Source: Shewanella chilikensis (GTDB taxonomy: Bacteria; Pseudomonadota; Gammaproteobacteria; Enterobacterales; Shewanellaceae). From it: DNA of 64,000 nt. The stretch spans positions 122,134-186,133 of the forward strand of contig NZ_NIJM01000001.1 in assembly GCF_002836945.1 (NCBI RefSeq). Reading direction: 5' to 3'. A program made the translations under genes and the position numbers. Of this stretch, positions 9,610 through 19,184 are shown piece by piece (position 1 is the stretch's first letter; each line of letters opens with the position of its first letter). Under the pieces are notes generated by a model. That model saw only the letters and a list, made by a program, of their open reading frames with translations, ran no database searches and was not told the origin of the DNA.

Positions 9610-10437
9610 TTATTGCAACATGCCTTCTTTAAACAACAAAAAATTGGCGCTTTCGGTTCCTAACAGCTGTTCCAAGGTGGGTTGCAACACTCTACCCAAC
9701 TGCTCACGACGCCAAAACATATAGCCTGGAAGGGCTTGCCGACGATTTCGAGAAAAAAGATGTTGCAGTAAGCTGGAAAATTCCGCCACTTCGTCCTGAG
9801 AATAACTACTGATAACCGGATAAAAATCGAGCACAAATGTTGTAAAATCAGCAAATCCTGCGATTTTCTTTTGATCATATCTTCTTAACACTTGTATCAG
9901 GTAAAGGGGGCTCCAGTGTGACAAATTGCCGATATCAGAAATGACGGCCAGGTTGCGACGATGGTATTGTTGCCAAACAAGTTCCAGACTGTTCCATTCT
10001 TTAGCACAACGCCAAGCGAGATAAGTATCAGCCAGCCACTCATGGTCCAGTTCAGACAACTCGGCAGGCAGAACATTTCCTTGCAGGCGCTTTACTTCCA
10101 AATGCCCCAACTCATGCCAGAGAGTTAATTGCGGCTGATGCTGCAACGGCAGTTCATGATTTTGACCATTCCAGATAGCACTTTGACTTTGAGGGATATA
10201 TTGCGGTGCCCAGAGAACCATGCCGGCAATTCTGTCATCTTCGACAGGCAGAGACATGGCACCTCTCCTCCCCAAAGCATCGAAGAAAGCTTGTTGAGAC
10301 AGAGGCAATTGTTGCTTGACCCTATCGGGGAGTTGCTGCAAACACTGAGGTAATTCAGATGGCGGACATATCAAAGCCTGTTTCGGACCCACATCGGTCC
10401 AAAACAAGCTTCCCGATAGCAACGCCGCCATCAACAT
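9610..10437 (-). CDS. Putative secreted HELGH zinc metallopeptidase
   Basis: A 275-residue protein of unrecognised family. The N-terminus is hydrophobic and signal-like. The clearest feature is LTLWHELGHLE, an HExxH zinc site at about residues 133-137, followed about 25 residues later by HEWLADTYLAW; the E-x-x-A-D arrangement matches the third ligand pattern of gluzincins. The function as a peptidase is therefore inferred from motif spacing. Its ATG shares a base with the hldE stop (TGATG), so it is translated from the hldE transcript. An envelope or LPS-related role is possible from context only. Two cysteines near residues 24 and 32 could form a disulfide. Confidence 0.6.
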   Translation of the reverse strand: MLMAALLSGSLFWTDVGPKQALICPPSELPQCLQQLPDRVKQQLPLSQQAFFDALGRRGAMSLPVEDDRIAGMVLWAPQYIPQSQSAIWNGQNHELPLQHQPQLTLWHELGHLEVKRLQGNVLPAELSELDHEWLADTYLAWRCAKEWNSLELVWQQYHRRNLAVISDIGNLSHWSPLYLIQVLRRYDQKKIAGFADFTTFVLDFYPVISSYSQDEVAEFSSLLQHLFSRNRRQALPGYMFWRREQLGRVLQPTLEQLLGTESANFLLFKEGMLQ

Positions 10438-11867
10438 CAGGACTTGGTCATAATATTCTGAATAATGGCAGTGGTGGAGATACCATCTTCGAATCCCAGC
10501 ACCTTAACACTGCCACCGGCAGCGATCACTTCTTCACCGCCGGCAATCTCTTCTACCCGGTAGTCGCCCCCCTTGACCAGGAGATCCGGCAACAATCTGG
10601 CGATCACCCGCTGCGGCGTATCTTCGCTGAAAGGCACCACCCAATCGACAGAAGCCAGCCCCGCCAGTACTGCCATTCGCCGCTCAAGACTATTGACCGG
10701 ACGTCCTTCACCCTTGAGCCGTTTTACCGAAGCGTCGTCATTAACCGCTACTATCAATCTATCACCCAAGGCCCTGGCTTCTTTAAGGTAACTGACGTGC
10801 CCGGCATGGAGTATGTCAAAGCAACCATTGGTCATCACCACCCGCTCACCTCTGAGCTTGGCTTGCTGAATGGCGTACAGCAGTTGATCTTCGCTGACCA
10901 CCCCAAAGCCCGACTCTCCCTGATGCTGAGCCAGGGCCTCGATGAGTTCAATACGACTGACGGTGGAAGTCCCCAGCTTGCCAACCACCACACCGGCGGC
11001 GCTATTGGCAATGGCGCAAGCTTGCGGCAGGTCGCTGCCTGCAGCCAAAGCTGTGGCAAGCGCCGAGATCACTGTATCTCCGGCACCGGTCACATCATAA
11101 ACTTCCCTGGCCATAGTCGGGATATGCAACTCATCTCCTTCACTGGTGATAAGTGTCATGCCCTTCTCCGAACGAGTCACCAGAATCGCCCCCAGTTGAT
11201 GCTCACTAATCAAGGCCTGCGCCTTGGCCACCAGATCGGCCTCAGAGCTGACAGTGCCCACTACAGCCTCAAACTCATTCATATTGGGGGTGATCAGGCT
11301 GGCTCCGGCATAACGACCGAAATCACTGCCCTTGGGATCCACCAAGACACAGATCCCCTTGGCTCTGGCCTTGGCAATAAAGGCCTGAGGTTGGTCGATG
11401 GCCCCTTTAGCGTAGTCAGACAATACCAGTACCTTGCAATCATCCAGCAAGGCCTCGCTCTGCGCCAATAACGCCTGGCTCTGTTCCCGGGCAAAGGTCT
11501 CTTCAAAATCCAAGCGGATAAGCTGTTGATTGCAGCTCAGCACTCGCAGCTTAGTGATCGTGGGTTTGTTTTCGACTGTCAGCCACTTGGGTTCCACGCC
11601 TAAGGTGCTGATGCCCATATGCAGGGCAGCTGCGGCCTCATCGGCACCGACAATACCGGCCAGTTGCACCGAACCGCCCAGCGCCGCGATATTTAGTGCC
11701 ACGTTGGCAGCACCGCCGGGCCTATCCTCTATCTGATTGATTCGCACCACAGGTACAGGCGCCTCGGGTGAAATGCGACCGGTTGAGCCACCCCAGTATC
11801 GGTCAAGCATTACATCACCAATGACCAGAACCTTGGCTTTTTCAAATGGGGGCAGAGTTACCTTCAT
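10437..11867 (-). CDS. hldE: Bifunctional heptose 7-phosphate kinase / heptose 1-phosphate adenylyltransferase
   Basis: HldE (RfaE), 476 residues, supplies ADP-glycero-manno-heptose for the LPS inner core. The N-terminal PfkB kinase domain (about 1-320) shows [15 protein letters not shown] and the catalytic [13 protein letters not shown]. The C-terminal nucleotidyltransferase (about 345-476) shows [16 protein letters not shown] with the HxGH motif. The length matches E. coli HldE. It is divergent from lpxL across about 106 bases, so two lipopolysaccharide genes share a promoter region. The downstream metallopeptidase gene overlaps its stop codon. Confidence 0.97.
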   Translation of the reverse strand: MKVTLPPFEKAKVLVIGDVMLDRYWGGSTGRISPEAPVPVVRINQIEDRPGGAANVALNIAALGGSVQLAGIVGADEAAAALHMGISTLGVEPKWLTVENKPTITKLRVLSCNQQLIRLDFEETFAREQSQALLAQSEALLDDCKVLVLSDYAKGAIDQPQAFIAKARAKGICVLVDPKGSDFGRYAGASLITPNMNEFEAVVGTVSSEADLVAKAQALISEHQLGAILVTRSEKGMTLITSEGDELHIPTMAREVYDVTGAGDTVISALATALAAGSDLPQACAIANSAAGVVVGKLGTSTVSRIELIEALAQHQGESGFGVVSEDQLLYAIQQAKLRGERVVMTNGCFDILHAGHVSYLKEARALGDRLIVAVNDDASVKRLKGEGRPVNSLERRMAVLAGLASVDWVVPFSEDTPQRVIARLLPDLLVKGGDYRVEEIAGGEEVIAAGGSVKVLGFEDGISTTAIIQNIMTKS

Positions 11868-11973
11868 AACGAACTTGTCTTCTTCGGGCCAAATAAACCC
11901 TAATTGTACCTAATTTTCACAATAAATTGGGTTAGAATATGCGGTAATTTTTCCAGTAAACGGGTTTATCGTT
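11868..11973. promoter_or_regulatory. Shared divergent promoter region of hldE and lpxL
   Basis: 106-base A+T-rich spacer between two divergently transcribed LPS genes. TAGAAT at 11934-11939 is a possible plus-strand -10 element. No well-spaced -35 or operator could be assigned with confidence. Confidence 0.35.
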
Positions 11974-12897
11974 TTGGTAGAGAAAGCGCAATTTTCCACT
12001 CACTTGTATCATCCTAAATTCTGGTTGCTGTGGTTTGCTGTCGGCCTGGCCAGGCTGACTCTCCTGCTGCCACTTAAATGGCAAATGAAGCTTGGCAGCA
12101 CCTTTGGCCTTCTGGCAATGAAGCTGGCCGGAAGCCGGGTCAACACCGCCAGGCGTAACCTTGAGCTGTGTTTTCCACAAATGAGTGAGGCCGAGCGAGA
12201 GACGCTGCTAAGACGTAATTTCCAGGAAACAGGCAAGGCGATTTTCGATACCATCAATGCCTGGTGGTGGAACAATGACAAGGTGCAAAAGCACATGCAG
12301 ATAAAGGGTCAGGAGCATGTAGAGCAGACACTGGCAGCCGGTCAGGGGGTTATTCTGTTTGCGGTTCACTGCTTGCCGCTGGAGATGGGCGCAAGAATAT
12401 TCGGCCAATTTCAGCCCGGGGTTGGTGTGTACCGCCCCCATAACAACCCTGTAATGGAATACCTGCAGGTAAAGGGCCGTTTGCGTTCAAACAAAGCGCT
12501 GGTTCCCAAGCGGGATCTCAGGCAGATGGTGCGTTGCCTGCGTAACCCTGATGTCATCTGGTATACAGCAGATCAGGACTTTGGCCGCTCCAGTGCCGTC
12601 TTTATCCCCTTATTCGCCGTTCCCGATGCCGCCACCATTACCGGCGGCACCACCTTGGCCAAACTGGGTAAAGCCAAAGTGCTGCCCTTCTTTGTCGAGC
12701 GTAACGCCGACGATACGGGTTACAACATAGAGATACAGGCGCCGCTGGATAACTTCCCCGGCGAAAATGAGGTGGAAGACGCCAAACGCGGTAACGGCAT
12801 TGTCGAGCAGTTGATCAGCCGTAATCCGGCGCAGTACATGTGGCTGCATCGCAGGTTCAAGACCCGCCCCAATGAGAGCGATCCCTCACTCTATTGA
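11974..12897 (+). CDS. lpxL: Lipid A biosynthesis lauroyl-type acyltransferase
   Basis: LpxL/HtrB-family inner-membrane acyltransferase of 307 residues, which transfers a secondary acyl chain from acyl-ACP to Kdo2-lipid IV-A. An N-terminal membrane anchor (FWLLWFAVGLARLTLLLPL) is followed by the HxxxxE catalytic motif HCLPLE (about residue 131) and the conserved YTADQDFG and MWLHRRFKTRP segments. The best start is TTG 11974, giving MVEKAQFSTHLYHPKFW; no clear ribosome site is visible and there is no in-frame ATG before the conserved region. LpxL versus LpxM is judged from overall resemblance only. Confidence 0.88.
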   Translation: MVEKAQFSTHLYHPKFWLLWFAVGLARLTLLLPLKWQMKLGSTFGLLAMKLAGSRVNTARRNLELCFPQMSEAERETLLRRNFQETGKAIFDTINAWWWNNDKVQKHMQIKGQEHVEQTLAAGQGVILFAVHCLPLEMGARIFGQFQPGVGVYRPHNNPVMEYLQVKGRLRSNKALVPKRDLRQMVRCLRNPDVIWYTADQDFGRSSAVFIPLFAVPDAATITGGTTLAKLGKAKVLPFFVERNADDTGYNIEIQAPLDNFPGENEVEDAKRGNGIVEQLISRNPAQYMWLHRRFKTRPNESDPSLY

Positions 12898-12911
12898 GAA
12901 AGTAGCCGTAA

Positions 12912-12936
12912 AAATGCCGACTCAAGGTCGGCATTT
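12912..12936. terminator. Bidirectional terminator between lpxL and the antiporter gene
   Basis: Perfect 10-bp stem AAATGCCGAC (12912-12921) / GTCGGCATTT (12927-12936) with a TCAAG loop, between convergent genes. A-rich and T-rich flanks suit both directions. Confidence 0.85.
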
Positions 12937-12954
12937 CTTCGTTCTTCGCTTTTT

Positions 12955-14679
12955 TCAGTCTTCAGAGGGCAATCTCAAACCAACCCGGCTGACTGTCCCT
13001 TCCTGCACCTCGGCGACTATCCAGTCCAGCCCTTGCCAGAGGAATTGATCCCCCACCACAGGGTGACTGCCAAGTTGCTGCTGCAGTAAGTCGGCAACCC
13101 GCAGCTGCTCATATTCGGGTTCCAGCTGCATGCCGTAAATTGGTGCCATGTCGGCCAGCATCACATCCACAGAAATAAAGAAGTCACCAAAGAAGCGGGG
13201 CGCCTCGCGTTTTTCTGGCGCCTCACTGAACAGCTGACTCAGAGGCTCCAAATCGTCCTCTTGCCCCAGCACACAAAGAATATCATCGGCCATCAGCCTG
13301 GTACTCCCCGAAGGGTGCAACAGTTCGTTATTGCGAAATACGGCGGCAATCCGGGTTCCCGCCGGCATGGCAAGGCGCCTCAGAGGTTCACCGATACACC
13401 ATTTGTTTTCACTGAGGCGATAGACAAATATCTCCCATTCACTGGTGGGATAAATTTCCACCCCGGCGCGGGAAATAGGTGCCGGTTTGGGGGGCAACTC
13501 CACCTTGGCCAGTTGCGCCGCCTTGGACAAGGTACTGCCCTGCAGCAGCAAGGAAACCATCACCACGAAGAAGGCCAGGTTGAAGTAAAGCTGCGCCTGT
13601 GGCAGCCCCGCCATCATGGGAAATACCGCGAGAATAATGGGTACTGCGCCGCGCAGCCCAACCCAGGAGATAAACCATCTGTCTCTATCATGGAAGCTGC
13701 GAAACGGTAGCAAACTGAGCCAAACCGCAATCGGCCGCGCCAGAAAGATCATCCCAAAGGCCAGTGCCAAACCCGGTAAGGCGATATCTTTCAGATCCGA
13801 TGGCGTCAGCAAGAGTCCCAGTACCAGGAACATGCCTATCTGACTGAGCCAAGTCATACCATCGAGCACGTTGAGAATCGAGTGTTTGCCACGGGTCGCC
13901 TTATTACCGAGAAACAGTCCCACCAGATAGATAGACAGAATACCACTGCCTCCCAGGGCATTAGAGATGGCGAAGATCATCAGTCCGCCACTTAGCACCA
14001 AAATGGAGTAGAGGCCTTCGGGCAATTGATTGCGATTGATAACCTGCCACAGTAGCCAACCGCCGCCGACACCGAGGATCCCGCCAAGGCCAAACTGTTT
14101 GATAAAGCTCAGTGCCAGATAGCTGCCCGAGAGTTCATCGCCACTGCTGCCAAGAATGGCAATCAGAGTCACGGTCAAAAACACGGCCATGGGGTCGTTA
14201 CAGCCAGATTCAATTTCCAGTGTCGAACCGACACGCTCATTCACGTTTTTGCCTTTCAGCAGGCTAAATACCGCCGCAGCATCGGTCGAGCCGACAATAG
14301 CCCCCACCAACATGCCCTGAAGTAAGTTGAGATCGAACAGCCAGGCAGCCAACAAACCTGTCAGCGTGGTGGTTAACGCCACCCCAAAAGTGGCCAAGGA
14401 CAAGGCCGGCCACAATGCCACCCTGAAACTGGCAACCCGGGTACGCATGCCACCATCAAGCAGAATAACCGCCAGCGCCAGGTTACTAACCAAATAAGCA
14501 ACTGAATAGTCGTTGAATACTATGCCGCCGGGACCATCTTCACCGGCAAAGATACCCACAGCGAGAAATACCACCAAAATAGGAATACCGAGTCGCGACG
14601 ATACTGGGCTGAGCAGTACGCTGACTGCGACAAGCAAGGCCCCGACAAGGAAAAAGCTGTTGATGATATCTGCGTTCAA
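12955..14679 (-). CDS. nhaP2: Potassium/proton antiporter, CPA1 family
   Basis: NhaP2/CvrA-like K+/H+ antiporter of 574 residues. About 12 membrane segments occupy residues 5-395 and include the transport-core stretch [12 protein letters not shown], with the Asp expected for cation/proton exchange. The cytoplasmic part contains a TrkA-C (RCK-C) domain (about 405-490) and a CorC/HlyC-type C-terminal domain (about 495-574), the domain order of NhaP2. The start is TTG 14679, preceded by a strong GGAGGG site. It is convergent with lpxL and divergent from norB, and probably monocistronic. Its cytoplasmic domains suggest control by ligand binding. Confidence 0.88.
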   Translation of the reverse strand: MNADIINSFFLVGALLVAVSVLLSPVSSRLGIPILVVFLAVGIFAGEDGPGGIVFNDYSVAYLVSNLALAVILLDGGMRTRVASFRVALWPALSLATFGVALTTTLTGLLAAWLFDLNLLQGMLVGAIVGSTDAAAVFSLLKGKNVNERVGSTLEIESGCNDPMAVFLTVTLIAILGSSGDELSGSYLALSFIKQFGLGGILGVGGGWLLWQVINRNQLPEGLYSILVLSGGLMIFAISNALGGSGILSIYLVGLFLGNKATRGKHSILNVLDGMTWLSQIGMFLVLGLLLTPSDLKDIALPGLALAFGMIFLARPIAVWLSLLPFRSFHDRDRWFISWVGLRGAVPIILAVFPMMAGLPQAQLYFNLAFFVVMVSLLLQGSTLSKAAQLAKVELPPKPAPISRAGVEIYPTSEWEIFVYRLSENKWCIGEPLRRLAMPAGTRIAAVFRNNELLHPSGSTRLMADDILCVLGQEDDLEPLSQLFSEAPEKREAPRFFGDFFISVDVMLADMAPIYGMQLEPEYEQLRVADLLQQQLGSHPVVGDQFLWQGLDWIVAEVQEGTVSRVGLRLPSED

Positions 14680-15023
14680 ATGACCCTCCAGTTGAAAATG
14701 CGGGGAAGCTAATAAAAGAGAAACCTGGCTCTAACGAGACTCCGGAAAACACGTGGGTTACAGGCGGGATTATATCATTAATTAGGGTTATTTTTCAGTA
14801 GAAACAGTTGACTTATTTTTGCTTTTAGCGAAAAAAACCAGAAAAAGAAGCCAGGTAACCCATTAAAAAATAGAATATTTACCCATAAAACATCAAATGC
14901 GCACCCAAAGAAACATAAACTCAAATTAATGAAAAAAAACCTATTTTTTCAATTAACTAAAGAATTTGAAATCCAAGAATTCTCGTCAAGATATCAGTTA
15001 TAGCTTTCTGGTAAACAGTCAGT

Positions 15024-15055
15024 GTCACAATGACAACAATTAATGTTAAAAGGAC
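15024..15055. promoter_or_regulatory. Two NorR-type enhancer sites upstream of norB
   Basis: GTCACAATGAC (15024-15034) is a GTCA-N3-TGAC palindrome fitting the known NorR consensus GT-N7-AC. GTTAAAAGGAC (15045-15055) also fits GT-N7-AC, exactly 21 bp (two helical turns) further on. They lie about 105-135 bases before the predicted norB start point, the usual enhancer distance. Confidence 0.7.
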
Positions 15056-15132
15056 ACATTAAACACAATCAAAATGACAGTATCAAAAGCACACAAATAA
15101 GTAATACACTGATTAAAAACAAGAATAAAAGT

Positions 15133-15148
15133 TGGCACGTTAGCTGCT
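15133..15148 (+). promoter_or_regulatory. Sigma-54 (-24/-12) promoter of norB
   Basis: TGGCAC-GTTAG-CTGCT matches the sigma-54 consensus TGGCAC-N5-TTGCW at all but one position, with GG (15134-15135) and GC (15146-15147) separated by exactly 10 bases. Transcription would begin near 15158, about 36 bases before the norB start. A NorR activator is encoded just downstream of norB. Confidence 0.85.
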
Positions 15149-15193
15149 CTATGGAAGGAAACCTATCAAATAGACTTTGTCAGAGGGATGCCA

Positions 15194-17467
15194 ATGAGCA
15201 GACAAAAATTCACCCTGATCGCACTGTTACTTGTGTTGGTCGCTTCTTTCACTGTGCTTCTCAGTATCGGCAGTGAAATCTATCGGGAAAAACCACCGAT
15301 TGCCGATACCTATAGCGACAGCCAGGGCCAAGTGGTTTTCAGCGGCAAGGATATAGAACAAGGGCAGTTGGTTTGGCGCTCCATGGGCGGGCATCAACTT
15401 GGCTCCGTCTGGGGCCATGGTGCTTATGTGGCTCCGGATTGGACTGCAGACTGGCTACACCGTGAGGCCGAAGCCTGGCTGGATATTCGCGCCAAGGAGA
15501 CATACAACAAACCTTTCAATAGCCTGGACAAGAGTACTCAGGCCGCATTGGAGCAAGCTTTAAGGGATGATTTGCGCCATAACACTGTCACTACAGACGA
15601 GAGAGGTCACACACGGGTAATGCTTTCCGACACCCGTATCGCCGCCATGGCGCAAGTGAGTCAGCACTATCAATCTTTGTTCGGTGACGATCCCGCGTTG
15701 AATGAGCTACGGGAAGCCTATGCGATGAAAACCAATACCATAGGATCTGCCGAGCGCCGTCAACAGCTCAATGCCTTCCTGTTTTGGGGCGCTTGGGCCG
15801 CAGTGACCGAACGCCCGGATGCCAATTACACCTACACCAACAATTGGCCCTACGATCCGCAACTGGGTAACACACCGACCTCAGACAATATCGTCTGGTC
15901 GATTCTGAGCATAGTGACTCTGCTGGCCGGTATCGGTGCCCTGGTTTGGTATCACGCAGCCGGCAAACATGAAGCCCTGCCGGCTCCCGCCACAAAAGAT
16001 CCCCTGTTCAGACACAAACCCACACCGTCACAAAAGGCCACAGGTAAATATTTCATTACCGCTATCGGCCTATTTCTGCTGCAGATACTGCTAGGTGGCG
16101 TCACGGCGCACTATGCGGTTGAAGGCCAGGAGTTTTACGGTTTTCCCTTGAGTGAGATCCTGCCCTATTCAGTGACCCGCACCTGGCATACTCAACTGGC
16201 TGTATTCTGGATAGCGACGGCCTGGCTCGGTACCGGACTCTATATCGCGCCGGCGCTTTCCGGCCACGAGCCCAAATATCAACGCTTCGGTGTCAACCTA
16301 TTGTGGGTCGCTCTGCTGGTAGTGGTGCTGGGCTCCATGGCCGGTGAATGGCTGGGGGTACAGCAATATTTCTCACTGGACAACAACTTCCTCTTCGGTC
16401 ACCAGGGATATGAATACATAGATCTCGGCCGGGTGTGGCAACTGCTGCTGTTGGCCGGATTGATGATCTGGCTGGCGCTGGTGAGCCGCGCCATGTTGCC
16501 CGCCCTGAAACAGGAGTCTGAGCTAAAACCTGTGCTCTGGGTGCTCTATGCCTCCTGTGTTGCCATCGGCCTCTTCTATGGTGCCGGGCTGTTTATGGGC
16601 AAGCACACTAACCTTGCCATCGCCGAATACTGGCGTTGGTGGGTAGTACATCTGTGGGTTGAAGGCTTCTTTGAAACCTTTGCTACCTCGGTTATCGCCC
16701 TGATGTTTGTGCGTCTTGGCCTGATCCGTGCCCGCAGTGCCAATAGTGCGGTACTCTTCTCTACCCTGATCTTCCTGACCGGGGGCCTGATAGGCACACT
16801 GCATCACCTCTATTTCACCGGCACACCCACTTCGGTCATCGCCTGGGGCGCTATCTTCTCGGCGCTGGAAGTGGTGCCTCTGGCCCTTATCGGTTTTGAA
16901 GCGGTAGAAAGCTATCGCCTGCGCCGGGCCGCTCCCTGGATGCAACGCTATCACTGGGCCATCATGTTCTTTGTTGCCACCGCTTTCTGGAATCTGGTGG
17001 GCGCCGGTGTACTGGGCTTCCTGATCAATCCACCGATTGCCCTCTATTACATTCAAGGGCTGAATACCACGGCCACCCACGCCCACGGCGCCTTTATGGG
17101 AGTCTACGGCATGCTGGGGATAGGCCTGATGTTGTTCTGCCTGTCGGGACTTGCCGGTAAACTGCGCTGGGAAGACAAGTGGCTCAAGGGGGCATTCTGG
17201 AGCCTGAATCTGGGGCTGGCCGCCATGTTGTTCCTGTCATTGCTGCCGGTGGGCATAGTGCAGTTCTTCGCCGTGCTGGATCATGGCTACTGGTTTGCCC
17301 GCTCGGCAGAGGTGATCCACAGCCCGCTGGTAGAACGCCTGGTATGGATGCGGATGTTTGGTGACATCATCTTCTCCGTCGGCGGTTTATTGCTGGGCGC
17401 CTTCCTCTTGGGATTGTTGCGACAGGCGGTCAAGGCCAAACGCTTGGCCATTGCTACCAGTCACTAG
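15194..17467 (+). CDS. norB: Quinol-dependent nitric oxide reductase
   Basis: A single-subunit qNOR of 757 residues that reduces 2 NO to N2O using quinol at the inner membrane. An N-terminal extension with a periplasmic part (about 30-235) is fused to the 12-helix heme-copper-oxidase-like core. Heme and non-heme iron ligands are seen in RTWHTQLAVFW (about 330), HLWVEGFFETF (about 485), GTLHHLYF (about 535) and ATHAHGAFMG (about 629). ATG 15194 is preferred over ATG 15188 because AGAGGG abuts the earlier codon and is correctly spaced for the later one. A sigma-54 promoter and NorR sites precede it, and norR follows. The role is most likely NO detoxification, since no other denitrification genes are in the window. 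Confidence 0.95.
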   Translation: MSRQKFTLIALLLVLVASFTVLLSIGSEIYREKPPIADTYSDSQGQVVFSGKDIEQGQLVWRSMGGHQLGSVWGHGAYVAPDWTADWLHREAEAWLDIRAKETYNKPFNSLDKSTQAALEQALRDDLRHNTVTTDERGHTRVMLSDTRIAAMAQVSQHYQSLFGDDPALNELREAYAMKTNTIGSAERRQQLNAFLFWGAWAAVTERPDANYTYTNNWPYDPQLGNTPTSDNIVWSILSIVTLLAGIGALVWYHAAGKHEALPAPATKDPLFRHKPTPSQKATGKYFITAIGLFLLQILLGGVTAHYAVEGQEFYGFPLSEILPYSVTRTWHTQLAVFWIATAWLGTGLYIAPALSGHEPKYQRFGVNLLWVALLVVVLGSMAGEWLGVQQYFSLDNNFLFGHQGYEYIDLGRVWQLLLLAGLMIWLALVSRAMLPALKQESELKPVLWVLYASCVAIGLFYGAGLFMGKHTNLAIAEYWRWWVVHLWVEGFFETFATSVIALMFVRLGLIRARSANSAVLFSTLIFLTGGLIGTLHHLYFTGTPTSVIAWGAIFSALEVVPLALIGFEAVESYRLRRAAPWMQRYHWAIMFFVATAFWNLVGAGVLGFLINPPIALYYIQGLNTTATHAHGAFMGVYGMLGIGLMLFCLSGLAGKLRWEDKWLKGAFWSLNLGLAAMLFLSLLPVGIVQFFAVLDHGYWFARSAEVIHSPLVERLVWMRMFGDIIFSVGGLLLGAFLLGLLRQAVKAKRLAIATSH

Positions 17468-17488
17468 CCACTCGCACTGAAAAATAAT

Positions 17489-17499
17489 GTCAAAATGAC
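17489..17499. promoter_or_regulatory. NorR-type site between norB and norR
   Basis: GTCAAAATGAC is a GTCA-N3-TGAC palindrome, the same form as the best site upstream of norB. It lies 54 bases before the norR start and suggests autoregulation by NorR. Confidence 0.6.
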
Positions 17500-17508
17500 A
17501 TTCCGCTG

Positions 17509-17538
17509 TCCCTGGGGTAGACTCACCCCAGGGATTCT
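17509..17538 (+). terminator. Hairpin between norB and norR
   Basis: Perfect 10-bp stem TCCCTGGGGT (17509-17518) / ACCCCAGGGA (17525-17534), six-base loop, followed by TTCT. It could terminate norB, with partial readthrough into norR, or act as an mRNA stabilising stem. Confidence 0.7.
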
Positions 17539-17552
17539 ATTCAGGTCAGCTT

Positions 17553-19073
17553 ATGCCACTCAGCCATTCCGATCTTACCCGTATCGCGCTGGATATCACC
17601 TCAGGTTTGCCAAACAGCGACAGATTCAGTCGCCTGCTGGCGACAGTACGGGACAATCTCCATTGTGATGCCGCCGCTCTGCTGCGATTTCAGGGCAATC
17701 GCTTTATCCCACTGGCAATCGACGGCCTCAGGGCCGATGTACTCGGTCGCAGCTTCAACATCACAGAGCACCCGAGACTGGAGGCCATCGCCCGCGCCGG
17801 CGATCTGGTGCGCTTTCCGGCAGACAGCCAATTGCCGGATCCCTACGATGGCCTGATAGCCGCCCACACAGATAAGCTCAAGGTGCATGCCTGTATCGGC
17901 CTGCCGCTGCTGGACAAGGAACAGCTGATAGGCGCCTTGACCATAGATGGTCTGGACCCTTGCCAGTTCGACGATTTCAGCGATGAAGAGTTGCGAAGCC
18001 TGAGCGCCATCGCCGCCGCCTCCCTCGGCAATGCCCTGCTGCTGGATAAGTTGGAAAGCCTGTCGCTACAGAGCCAGAGTCAACCATTGCCGGAAACCGG
18101 CCACAGTGAACTTCTGGGGGAAAGCCCGCTGATGTTGGCGCTGAAGCGGGAAATTGCCGTGGTCGCTCCCAGCGACCTGAACGTGTTGATCCTCGGTGAA
18201 ACCGGCACGGGTAAGGAGCTGGTTGCCAAGGCAGTACACGCCGCCTCGCCCAGAGGCAACAAGGCTCTGGTGTACCTCAACTGCGCCGCCCTGCCCGAGT
18301 CGGTCGCCGAGAGTGAACTCTTCGGTCATGTCAAAGGCGCCTTTACCGGCGCCATCAGCAATCGCGCCGGTAAGTTTGAATTGGCCGACAAGGGGACTTT
18401 GTTTCTCGACGAGATAGGCGAGCTCAGCCTGCCGCTGCAGGCCAAGTTACTCAGGGTGCTGCAATACGGCGATCTGCAACGGGTTGGCGAAGACAGAAGC
18501 CTGACAGTGGATGTGCGGGTTATCGCCGCCACCAATAAGGATCTCAAAACCGAGGTGGTTGAAGGCCGCTTTCGCGCCGATCTCTACCACAGGCTGAGTG
18601 TTTTCCCGCTACTTGTACCGCCACTGAGAGAAAGGGGTCGCGACATACTGCTGCTTGCCGGGCATTTTCTTGAACGTTGCCGCAGCAAGCTGGGGCTGGA
18701 GCGCCTGAGTCTGTCCGCCGAATCGGAAGCCTGGCTGCTGGCCAACGACTGGCCTGGCAACGTCAGGGAACTGGAACACCTGTTGCACCGCGCCAGCGTG
18801 TTGGCGCGCGCCGCCAGTGACCATAACCAATGCCAGTTGCAACTGGGTGAGTTGCAGTCAAAGACCCCCTCTCCAAGTGCGCTGTCGCGCCAGCTGGACA
18901 CAACAGCGCCTGCAGAAGCCATCACACTCAAGCAAGCCACAGAGGAGTTCCAAAGACAGCTGCTGCGCAGTGTGCTGGAGCGGCATCAATACAACTGGGC
19001 CGCCAGTGCCCGCGAGTTGGGCGTCGACCCTGGCAACCTGCATCGACTGGCAAAACGCCTACAACTGAAATAG
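17553..19073 (+). CDS. norR: Nitric oxide-responsive sigma-54 activator NorR
   Basis: NorR, 506 residues. The N-terminal GAF domain (about 20-170) carries the non-heme iron centre that senses NO; the stretch [26 protein letters not shown] and [10 protein letters not shown] match the segments that hold the iron ligands in known NorR. The AAA+ domain follows: Walker A GETGTGKE (about 215), the sigma-54-contacting GAFTGA loop (about 262) and Walker [10 protein letters not shown] (about 281). A Fis-type helix-turn-helix (about 465-506) ends the protein. It lies downstream of norB in the same direction, unlike E. coli, where norR is divergent from norVW. ATG 17553 has an AGGTC-type ribosome site. 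Confidence 0.96.
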   Translation: MPLSHSDLTRIALDITSGLPNSDRFSRLLATVRDNLHCDAAALLRFQGNRFIPLAIDGLRADVLGRSFNITEHPRLEAIARAGDLVRFPADSQLPDPYDGLIAAHTDKLKVHACIGLPLLDKEQLIGALTIDGLDPCQFDDFSDEELRSLSAIAAASLGNALLLDKLESLSLQSQSQPLPETGHSELLGESPLMLALKREIAVVAPSDLNVLILGETGTGKELVAKAVHAASPRGNKALVYLNCAALPESVAESELFGHVKGAFTGAISNRAGKFELADKGTLFLDEIGELSLPLQAKLLRVLQYGDLQRVGEDRSLTVDVRVIAATNKDLKTEVVEGRFRADLYHRLSVFPLLVPPLRERGRDILLLAGHFLERCRSKLGLERLSLSAESEAWLLANDWPGNVRELEHLLHRASVLARAASDHNQCQLQLGELQSKTPSPSALSRQLDTTAPAEAITLKQATEEFQRQLLRSVLERHQYNWAASARELGVDPGNLHRLAKRLQLK

Positions 19074-19184
19074 TTTTTTTGCCGCAATCTGTTGAAATCT
19101 GCGCCGGAAAAGGTAAGGATGCCTGCTCGACTCTGATGCCTGAAACCAGGGCGACTGACAGCGTTTAATGAAGAAAAATATCCT

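Larger units (their letters stand above)
14680..15193. promoter_or_regulatory. AT-rich divergent region with norB control sites
   Basis: A 514-base gap without a convincing gene. It is markedly A+T rich with several A and T runs (14880-14960), which may bend DNA, as is common upstream of sigma-54 promoters that need activator contact. The recognisable elements (NorR-like sites and a -24/-12 promoter) are listed separately and lie in the norB-proximal third. Confidence 0.6.

Noticed and set aside
10359..11471. Long open frame antisense to hldE (370 codons, plus strand)
   Set aside because: It lies wholly opposite a certain gene, has no recognisable domains, and its composition reflects the complement of hldE codons.
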